Origin: Datisca glomerata
Taxonomy: Eukaryota > Streptophyta > Magnoliopsida > Cucurbitales > Datiscaceae
NCBI GenBank assembly: GCA_003255025.1
Contig: QANY01002420.1
Location: forward strand, 868,001-932,000
Length of the DNA stretch: 64,000 bases
Reading direction: 5' to 3'
Below the pieces are notes generated by a model. The model searched no databases and was not told where the DNA came from. It saw only the letters and a program-made list of their open reading frames with translations. The position numbers were made by a program, and so were the translations under genes. This document shows, in pieces, positions 56,200-64,000 of the stretch. Within the stretch, counting starts at the first letter, position 1. Each line of letters starts with the position of its first letter.

Positions 56200-58090
56200 C
56201 ATTTACATTCCCCAAGTTGTTAGTCTGAACTGTCACATTTTCCATTAATCGCAGCCCTTGATTGTCCCAGGGATGTATTGCAAACCTCCTTACCAAATCA
56301 CTCTTAACCCCATGTATATAGCCTTAGGTCTTAGGCTTCCATTTTCCCCTTTTCTATCTCAATTTTTTCATTACGTAGGTCTTGCTCCCTCGCAATTTAC
56401 CCCAAGCTCCTATAGAATTCTTCTTGTCATAGAAGCTCTAAATAGGAGGTACAATTTTAGTTTAGGGTTAGATGAGCTTCTTCAATATTATATAGTTAAG
56501 TTCCGAGTAGATATTTATTGCCTTACCCCTCCCCGTCTGAAAAAAGAGGGAGCCTAATAACCAAGATTTCAAAAGGAGACAATGGTTGGGAGAGGGGTAC
56601 ACATCTGGTTGGCGGGAATTGAGGCGGTGATGGCCGCTGGACAATTCCCAAGAAACGGACACTTTTCACTAAGTCGCCACAACTCTAGTTCTTGCCTTTT
56701 CTTTTGTTGCGAGAATCTTAATTCATGAGTTCTTTTCTCCATTTTTGACTAATTGTTGTATCTTTTCTTTTGCATCTATGAAGAACCCGAAGCCCTATCT
56801 TTCCAAAGACTCCAAGGCAAAGATTGCTGCTAATTTCCATCTCTGAGCGAAAGACAAGGATTGGAAAGTGCTCCTAGGCGTCAACCCTACCTTCGTTTCA
56901 GCTCCCGCTTCAACCACGACCCTCTCTCCGTCTTAGCTCATGTTGTTGCCCCGGTTCCAGCATGTTCATCATCAATTTTGACTCTCTTTTTCCATTCTAT
57001 TTTCATCCACTCCAACTCTAGTTCTTCGGATCGTCAAGAATTATTTTGATAATGCCTAAGAAGGCATAATGATGACAAAAAGACTTCATAGCAAATTCGT
57101 TGCTCTCGTTAAGAAGAGGACCTAGACTAATACTTCAAGATCTTCCCGCTCAGAGGTCTTGTCTGCGCTTCCCACTCCCAGCATCCTCACTGCGTAGATC
57201 GAGGCTCCCTCAAATTCTGATCCTCCTCATCGACCAGCTGCTATTGTGCCTACTGTGGTTACTCCTACTCCAAAAAATGCTTCTGGGTCCTAGAACACTG
57301 CTGCTAGTGAACCTTTATCGGCTCTGTGGAGGTTGAAATGATTTTTCAATGCTCATGTTCTGGAATCTGTGAGTTTCCTTAATGATGCAATGGCTTCTCA
57401 CGTTGTCCTTCATGGCATTTAGTGTGACGCTGATACTACCAGCATGAAAAGGCTTGGTATTGGCGAGCTTGTCAACAACTTTAGCCATGATGCTAGTAAA
57501 ATTTTATTTTCCTTCTCTTTTTCTTCGAAGTTTCACTTAGTTTATTTTTTATATTTTCAGGCTATCATCCACCACAACGCTCTCTAGGAGCATCCTTATT
57601 TCATCGACCAGGCTTTGATGAGTCTCTAAAGAGAGCTTATGGATGGAATCTCTACCAATGCACGTCTTTAAGCTAAAAGGAGCAGCATGCAGTGAATGAA
57701 GTCGAGCTTCAGAAAGCTTTGGAGAAGATGACCCATGACGTCGAGGTTGTTGCGGCTGAAGAACATAGGCTTTTTGAGGCCCTTGAAGTTACAAATAAGA
57801 CTTTAACGGAATCAAAGAAATCCAGGGACGAGGCTATTGAGCGAGAGAATGCCTCTGAAGAGGAGTATCAAGCGCTGTTTGAGGAAAATGAGATACTTGT
57901 CTCTAGCGCTGACTATAGAGATGCCCAGGTAAATCGTCCTCCCAAGCAGACTCTCGTTCCAGAAGTTGAAGATTCCATGAATGCTTCAGCAGAAGATACC
58001 GCTGCTAAAGCTCTAGATTCAACTGCCAATCTCGCTGCTGCTGCTAAAAAGGATACCTCGGAGAAGGATCCATTGGTTGCTTTTACTTAG
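56200..58090 (+). pseudogene. Extra antisense ORF of the Tat element (putative gypsy-type transposon protein, Transposase_28-like, with coiled coil)
   Basis: Lies on the strand opposite to gag-pol. 56258-56557 encodes a conserved core: LGLRLPFSPFLSQFFHYVGL followed by APSQFTPSSYRILLVIEALN, the signature of plant gypsy type transposon proteins (PF04195-like). The middle (56.6-57.5 kb) reads NPKPYLSKDSKAKI and later serine/proline-rich text with stops. A probable intron (about 57498-57561, ending TTTTCAG) follows. 57692-58090 encodes a charged coiled coil starting NEVELQKALEKMTHDVEVVA and ending in an alanine-rich tail. Tat-lineage elements are known to carry such antisense ORFs between pol and the 3' LTR; their function is unknown. 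This copy is interrupted by several stops. Confidence 0.75.
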
Positions 58091-59370
58091 ATTGTTTCCT
58101 TTTCTTTTGTAGTTGTAACATGTTTCCTTGTCTTCTTTTCTTTGTAATTTTGCATCACCATAAATGAGAATGAATACCATTTTGATCTTTTAGCATTGTT
58201 TTCCCACCTTTGGAGCTTCCCCTGTAATTTTTTTATATCCTCATAATTTTTCTAAATATTGAATATTTTTTCAAAATTCCATAGTTTTGCACCTTCTTCC
58301 TTCGCATTCCTTTTCAAACTTATTTCTTTTTTCTTTTCGAACTTTTTCCTTTTCAAACTCCTTCCTTCCTCCTTTCTTTTCAAACTTATTTCTTTTAAAC
58401 TTCTTCTCTTCTTCCTCCTTTCTTTTTAATGATGTTGTAGACATCATTTCTCATGGACTTAAGCTCTTTGTGAGCTCAGGAGCCCGTTTCCTTTAGAAAG
58501 CAAAAGCCTTCATGAACATAAGCTCTTGGTGAGCTCCTGTCGTCGAGCTTGATTCATGACGTCGTGGTTGCTGCGGTGAAGAACATAGGATATTTTAGGT
58601 TCTTGAAGTTACAAAGAAGTCTTTAGCTGAATTAGAGAAAGTCAGGGACGAGGCTATCGAGCAGGAGAAGGCTTCTGAAGAGGAGTATCAAGCCCTGCTT
58701 GAAGAAGGGGAGACACTTGTCTTCAGTGCTGACTGTAGAGATGTCCAGGCAAACCGTCCTCCCAAGCATACCCTCGTTCCAGAAGTTGAGGATTCCATGA
58801 ATGCTTCTGCAGAAGATACCGCTGCTAAAGCTTCGGATTCATCTATCGCTCCCGCTGTTGCTGCTAAAAGGATACCTCGGTGGAGGATCCAGTGGTTGCT
58901 TCTACTTAGACTGTTTTCTTTTCTTTTGTAGTTGCAATTCTTGTTTCCTTGTCTTTTTTTCTTTGTAACTTTGCATCACCATCAATGAGAATAAATACTA
59001 TTTTGATCTTTTAGCATTGTTTTCCCATCTTTGGTGCTTCCTCTGTAATTTTTTTTCCTCATAATTTTTCTAAATATTGAATATTTTTCCAGGATTCCAT
59101 CATTTCACGCCTTCTTCCTTTGCAATCCTTTTCAAACTTTTTTCTTTTCAAACTTCTTCCTTCCTTCCTCCTTTCTTTTCAAACTTATTATTTTCTTCCT
59201 CCTTTCTTTTCAAACTTCTTCTTTTTGATTTCCTTAGCATCACCTCATGGACTTAAGCTCTTTGTGATCTTAAGAGCCTATTTCCTGTAGAAATCAAAAG
59301 CCTTACATAAGCTCTTGGTGAGCTTAGAGGCTCGTTTTCTTTAGAAAGTAGAAGTCTTTATGGACATAAG
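57700..59370 (+). repeat. About 820-bp tandem duplication covering the coiled-coil end of the antisense ORF
   Basis: The segment beginning near 57715 repeats from about 58546. The shared CATGACGTCG words sit at 57734 and 58555, 821 bp apart. Both copies continue through the coding end (GAGGAGTATCAAGC, CCTCGTTCCAGAAGTTGA), a CTTCCTTCCTCCTTTCTTTT-rich spacer and AAGCTCTTGGTGAGCT repeats. Confidence 0.88.
58560..58910 (+). pseudogene. Second, damaged copy of the coiled-coil coding end
   Basis: Repeats of the 57.7-58.09 kb coding end with the same order of words, but with deletions that change the frame (for example GCTGCGGTGAAGAACATAGG in place of GCGGCTGAAGAACATAGG). No initiation codon in frame. 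Confidence 0.7.
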
Positions 59371-59515
59371 CTCTTAGTGAGCTTAGGGGTCCGTTTCCTT
59401 TGGAAAGCAAAATCTTCATGGGCATAAACTTTTAGTGAGATCAGAGTCCCGTTTCCTTTAAAAAGCAAAAACATTCATGGACATAAGCTCTTAGTGAGCA
59501 CAGGGGCACATGGTT
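59240..59515. repeat. Short tandem array, about 60-66-bp unit (ATAAGCTCTTAGTGAGCTTA)
   Basis: Units start near 59296, 59362, 59425 and 59482, each with ATAAGCTCTTAGTGAGC, then CCCGTTTCCTTTAGAAAGCA. Related single units end the first 820-bp copy near 58450-58545. It sits directly after the end of integrase. Confidence 0.85.
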
Positions 59516-59519
59516 ATTG

Positions 59520-62400
59520 TGTAGTAGGATTTGTTTCCCCCAGTGTCTTTGACTTTGAAAGGCCCTTCCCAATTTGCCTTCATTTGACTGAAAAATTCTC
59601 TTCAGCACAAGATCTCCCATTTGAAATTGTCATCATTTGACTCTCTTTTGGAAGTACTTTCTTCTTTTCTGGTCGTATTGGCCATTCTCATTAGAGCTGC
59701 CTCTTTCTTTTCCTCCAAAAAGTTTAAACTTCCAATCATCTGTTACAAGTGTGTGACTTCATCTATTCCTGATTTCAGCGTGGGACATCCGATTTCGGCT
59801 TGTATAACAGCTTATACCCTAAATGTTAGGGCGAAAGGTGTTTCTCTAGTTGATTCTCGTGGTGTTGTTTGATATGCCTAGAGAACTTATGGCAATTCCT
59901 CAACCCTTCTCGTGGTGTTGTTAGATATGCCTAGGAAACTGATGGCAATTCCTCAACCCACTTTTCTTTGGCAGCTTCCAACCATTTCTTTGGATTTTCC
60001 ACTATTGTTTTTTTTACCTTTCTTCTTGCTCGTTGCCTTGAGGGTAGTAAGAAGTTGACAGTCTATTTTTTATCGGAAGGTTGTCATAAAAGATTTTAAT
60101 TGACTCCTAGTGAACTAAAACCCGTTATCAGAAATAATCACTTTAGGGATCCCGTACCTGCAAATGATATTTTTCCATAAGAATTTCTTCACCTCCTCTT
60201 CCCATACTCCTTCTAACACTTCCACTTCTATCCACTTTATAAAGTAGTCAGTTGCGACTAGTAGGAACATCTTCTGAGCGGGAGTCATTGGTAGTGGCCC
60301 AATTACATCGATTCCCCATTGCATGAACGACCAAGGGGTCACCAACGTTCCTTATTCTTCGAGAGCCATCTTTGAAACTGGAGCATACCGTTGGCACTTG
60401 TCACACTTATTTACAAAATACTTTGCTTCCTCTTGCATTTTTGGCCAGTAGTACCATTCATACAATAACTTATTGACCAGAGAGCTCTCGCCTGAATGGT
60501 TCTAGCAGATTCCTTCCTGTACTTCGACCATTACGTACTTGGCCTCTGTTGCGGAAAGACATTTGAGATATGAGCTTAAGAATGACCTTTTATACAGCTC
60601 CCCATCGATCATGGTATACCTGGCACTTCGTTGTTGGAGTTTCTATGCTTCCATTTTATTAGGTGGAAGCTCCTGGTAGAGGAGGTATTGTACAATGCTC
60701 TTTCGCCAGTCATGTTCTCCATTCCCCGCTGTGACTTTTACTTGTATGGGTATATTTGTACTCGGCTCGCTCAGATATTCTATGGTAACTGTTCTTTTGA
60801 ACGAAAATTAGGCTGATGACCCCAAATTTTTCAGAGCATCTTCTCTTGAGTTTTCTGCCCTGGGAACCTTCGTAATCTTATAGCTTTTGAACAATTGTAA
60901 TATTTCCTTGGCACTTTGCAAATACTCTGCCATTCTGCTATCCTTAGCATTGTATTTTCGTGTGATTTGGTTAGCAACTAACATGGTATCGTAGAATTTT
61001 TTTTACTTGTTACCTTGAATTCATTTAGAGGCGTAGTCCAACTAACGATGCCTCGTACTCTGCTTCATTGTTTGATGCCTGAAAGCCGAATGACAATGCT
61101 TGTTTGAAAGTTTCTCCATGTGGTGTCTGAACCACCACTCCCGCTCTGGCTCCACGGCGATTTGATGCTCCGTATACAAACAGAGTCCAAGTATCCTTTC
61201 CATTTTCCACCACTACAGAATCTTGTTTCTTGTCTTCATAAGTGAATTCTACAATGAAGTCTACTAAAACTTGTGCCTTTATGGAGGTGCGTGGGACATA
61301 CCGGATGCCATATGCCCCTAACTCGTGTGCCCACTTTGCAAGTCTTCCAGTTATTTCGGGGGAGTGTAGAAGACTCTTTATTGGGAACTCCGTTACTAAA
61401 TTTATGGCCTGTCCCTGAAAATAATGTCTGAACTTCCTCGCAGCAACAATTAAAGTCAATACCAGCTTCTCCATTTTCTTGTATCTAGCTTCTACGTCTG
61501 CAAAACTTTTGCTTACAAAATAGACTGGTCTTTGAGATTCCCCTTCTGCTCTGATGAGATCCACACTAACAGGGGTTTTAGATACTGCAAGGTAAAGAGA
61601 CAATTATTCTCCTAGCAAAGGTTTTGACAATAGTGGAGGTGAAGCTAAATATTCGTTGATTTTATATAGAGTCTCTTCACACACTCTTCATCCCACTGAG
61701 GTCTAGATTTCTCTCTTACTTTGATGAAGAATGGTTTGCACTTGTCTGTTGATCTGGACAAGAACATATTCAGCGCCGCTAACTTTCCCATCGAGCTTTG
61801 GATCTCATTTTTCGATTGCAGTGATTTTATTATCTCCATGATCGCTTTTATTTGATCTAGGTTGACCTCTATCCCCCTATTATTCACCAGATGTCCTAGA
61901 AATCTCCCCGTTTCCACTCTGAAAGTATACTTTTCTGGATTTAGCTTCATGTTACTTTCTCTCAGGACAGATAAAGCCTCCTTTATGTTGTGAATGTGGT
62001 TTACCCTCTTTTCTACTTTTACGAGCATGTCATCAACATATACTTTCATTATTTTTCCAATTTTCCTTTCAAAAGCTTTATTGACTAACCTTTGATACAC
62101 GCTCATGCATTTTTCAAGCCAAATGGCATTACGATGTAGCAAAATATTCCAAAGTCAGTAATAAAATATGTTTTTTCTTGATCAGTCAGAACATTTTCAC
62201 CTGATTATATCTGGAGTAAGCATCCATGAAGCTTAGGAGCTCATGTCTGGACGTAGCATCCACCTTTTGATCGATAATTGGAAATGGGTAATCATCTTTT
62301 GGGCAAGCTTTATTTAGGTCCATAAAGTCCACACAAATCCTCCACTTTCCGCTATTCTTTTTTACCATCACCGCATTTTCTAGCCATAGCTAACTTCTCT
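59520..62400 (-). pseudogene. Tat gypsy pol: reverse transcriptase, RNase H, second RNase H, integrase; broken
   Basis: Reverse transcriptase: about 62430-62186 (FLEVKFIREV, then VKKNSGKWRICVDFMDLNKA, CPKDDYPFPIIDQKVDATSR), and 62142-61645 with the catalytic YVDDMLVK. RNase H: 61603-61300 (RPVYFVSKSFADVEARYKKM). Second RNase H: about 61180-61025 (TWTLFVYGASNRRGARAGVV, ASNNEAEYEASLVGLRL); the Asp expected before GASN is Tyr here. Linker to 60820: RMAEYLQSAKEILQLF. Integrase: zinc-binding HSGESSLVNKLLYEWYYWPK and CDKCQRYAP near 60.4-60.5 kb, core WGIDVIGPLPMTPAQKMFLL and SDNG at 60345-60115, then AYQTTPREST and ETPFALTFGV near 59.8-59.9 kb, reaching a PFKVKDTGGNKSYY end near 59.52 kb. Stops and frameshifts separate most blocks. 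Confidence 0.92.
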
Positions 62401-63260
62401 GATGAACTTGACTTCAAGAAACTTCTCCACCTATTCCTTCATATGTGCTTTTCTTTCAAGAGCGAAAGATCATTTCTTCTGTTTCACAGGCATAAAGACA
62501 CGATCAACATTCAATTTATGGAAAATTATTGATTCATCAATACCTAGCATTTCTACAGCAGTAGTGGTGAAAATATCCATATTCTTATTGAGAAACTCCG
62601 TAAGTTCTATCTTTTTCGCTTCAGTCAATTACGCCCCCATTGTCGTTATCTTTCAATTTCCCAGATCTACGGGTTCGGTTTCACTCCCTACTTGGTACCT
62701 TCGGTTGCTCTCACCTAGTTCATCCTCATTTAGTTTCTATTGTTCAGCTTTTTCTTCCCCGTTCTGAAGAACGGGGAAGTCCTTCTTCCTGACAGAATCA
62801 AGTACCGAGACTGTGCAACATCTGGCTTACGCTTGATCCCCTACAATGGATTGTATCCCATATGGTGATGAATATTTCAAGGTTTACTAGTAAGTTGCAG
62901 GATAACTCTTATCTTATGAATCCATATTCTCCCCAGAATGGCGTTATAGGGTGATTATGTCTCAATGACCATGAAATCAATGATATGGTTGAACGGGCCC
63001 GCCCGTACTGGAAATCTTCTCGAGCGTTGAGCGGTGGAGTAGGTTTACTGTACTTCCGTAGCAAATGGTTTCCAATCTAAGTGGTAAACACAAGAGCGTC
63101 ATCGTGCCCATCATGTTTGTTGCTTTCCTCTAGATCATTATTCACTTCGAGAGTGGGTTTTTTGTAGTAGTTTTTTCTTTTTTTTCTGGTCGTTCCATCT
63201 GACTCTATCATGGCAATGATGTTGTTCACTATTCTCAATGGCTTTTTTTCCCTAGGGCAC
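62401..63260 (-). pseudogene. Tat gypsy region between gag and reverse transcriptase (protease region), eroded
   Basis: Expected position of the protease and the linker into reverse transcriptase. Only the last part (EKFLEVKFIREV) is readily recognised; no clear D-S/T-G protease triad could be read by eye. A 121-codon frame on the opposite strand (62402-62767) is a shadow. Confidence 0.5.
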
Positions 63261-64000
63261 TATTGATTTTCATCCCTCCTTAGTTGGTTTCGTCTCTAAA
63301 CATATTCCTTCAAATGTCCCTCCTGAACGAGCCTCGCAATATAGTCTTTTAGTTGGTAGCAATCTCTAGTTTCATGACTAGCACTCCGATGAAAGTGCCA
63401 ATATTTATCTTTATCCCTTGGATTTAGCTTATTTGTAATAGGATGAGGCCATCTCAACCTAGGTTCATCCTTGATAACTTCAAGAATTTGATTCACTAGG
63501 AAAGTCAATGGGTATAGATTTTGTCCCTAGGGTGAACTCATCTAGCTAGTCTTGGCCTTTTCTCGAAGTCACCATATATCTCCTGTCTTCTTTCCAGAAA
63601 GTTTGACTCTACGCTTTCCTTTCTCGTGCCACCATCACTTTGCGCTTTACAAGATTTTGTTGCTCATTCAGTTTTTGCATGCTTTTCTTTTCTTTCTCTA
63701 GGGCTATATACGTCTGCGCTCGGAGGAATGTTTCTGCCATGGTGAGGGGTTTATTCTTGGATAAATCTTCGAACAGCTGAGAGTTGAGATCTAGTCCACG
63801 CCTGAATGCCAATCTAGCCACACGATCATCACAGTTTTCCACCTTGGCCATTTTATCTTTGAAGCAATATGTATACTCCCGTAATGAATCTCATTTCTTA
63901 ATCATAACCACATGAGATGTTCTGAATCTTCCATCATCATTCGGTAGGTGAAGTACTGCTCTAGAAAAATAGAAGACATTCTAGCAAAATTATCAATTGA
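63261..64000 (-). pseudogene. Tat gypsy gag, 3' part, broken and cut by the window edge
   Basis: 63851-63609 encodes ENCDDRVARLAFRRGLDLNS and KNKPLTMAETFLRAQTYIAL followed by a lysine-rich stretch, the retrotrans-gag C-terminal region. 63508-63296 encodes PRDKDKYWHFHRSASHETRD and CYQLKDYIARLVQEGHLKEY, the zinc-knuckle-like end typical of Tat/Athila gag (here WHFH in place of CxFH). 63.85-64.0 kb continues gag with a stop (EHLMWL then stop). The start lies outside the window. Confidence 0.82.

Larger units (their letters stand above)
55488..64000 (-). mobile_element. Tat-lineage Ty3/gypsy retrotransposon, 3' part (5' end outside window)
   Basis: Order on the - strand: gag (64.0-63.3 kb), protease-to-reverse transcriptase (63.2-61.6 kb), RNase H and a second RNase H (61.6-60.8 kb), integrase (60.6-59.5 kb), short-unit tandem repeats, an extra ORF on the opposite strand (59.3-56.2 kb), polypurine tract and 3' LTR (55903-55488). 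The second RNase H and the antisense extra ORF are features of the plant Tat lineage. Many stops and frameshifts make it non-autonomous. The 5' LTR and start of gag lie beyond the right edge. Confidence 0.88.

Overview
This is nuclear DNA from a flowering plant, almost certainly a eudicot. It is AT-rich, its genes carry many short exons with GT-AG introns, and it holds plant-specific transposons of several classes: CACTA, Mutator-like, Tat-lineage Ty3/gypsy, Ty1/copia, L1-type LINE and MITEs. There is no sign of bacterial, organellar or viral operon structure. I could not name the species.

Three single-copy host genes form an island at about 18.5-37.5 kb. (1) A RECQ5-type DNA helicase on the + strand, 19 exons, 947 codons, with an E2F-like site about 55 bp before its ATG. 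(2) A small DUF212 (acid phosphatase/vanadium haloperoxidase-related) membrane protein on the + strand, 5 exons, 181 codons. (3) A FAD-dependent aromatic-hydroxylase-like monooxygenase on the - strand, 11 exons, 730 codons, convergent with gene 2. All three splice in frame from start to stop in my manual models and look intact. From memory, the Arabidopsis counterparts of genes 2 and 3 are also neighbours (At1g24350 and At1g24340/EMB2421), so this pair may be an old syntenic block.

The left flank (0-18 kb) is a transposon graveyard. It holds a Tat-like gypsy pol relic followed by a tandem array, a copia-like LTR, a large degenerate CACTA element (6366-13786) with TNP2-type and accessory genes on the - strand, and a Pack-MULE-like element (about 14657-15934). 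The last carries a broken piece of an INDETERMINATE-DOMAIN (IDD) zinc-finger gene between long terminal inverted repeats.

The right flank (39.8-64 kb) is also repetitive. It holds the 3' half of a copia element with a 1.85-kb LTR, several unrelated minisatellites (periods near 24, 122, 43, 38 and 24 bp), a large element with inverted ends and no recognised protein (about 48.25-51.85 kb), and the 3' part of a Tat-lineage gypsy element on the - strand (55488 to beyond 64000). This Tat element has gag, pol with a second RNase H, and an extra coiled-coil ORF antisense to pol between pol and the 3' LTR. Its 3' LTR appears to have landed inside a 38-bp tandem array that also exists uninterrupted at 46.4-46.8 kb.

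I found no convincing new biological system. The most informative structures are the gene-capturing inverted-repeat element, the Tat element with its antisense ORF and nested insertion, and the fold-back element with a nested MITE between the two convergent genes. All coordinates come from reading by eye; exon borders rest on reading-frame continuity and similarity to remembered homologues, not on transcripts.
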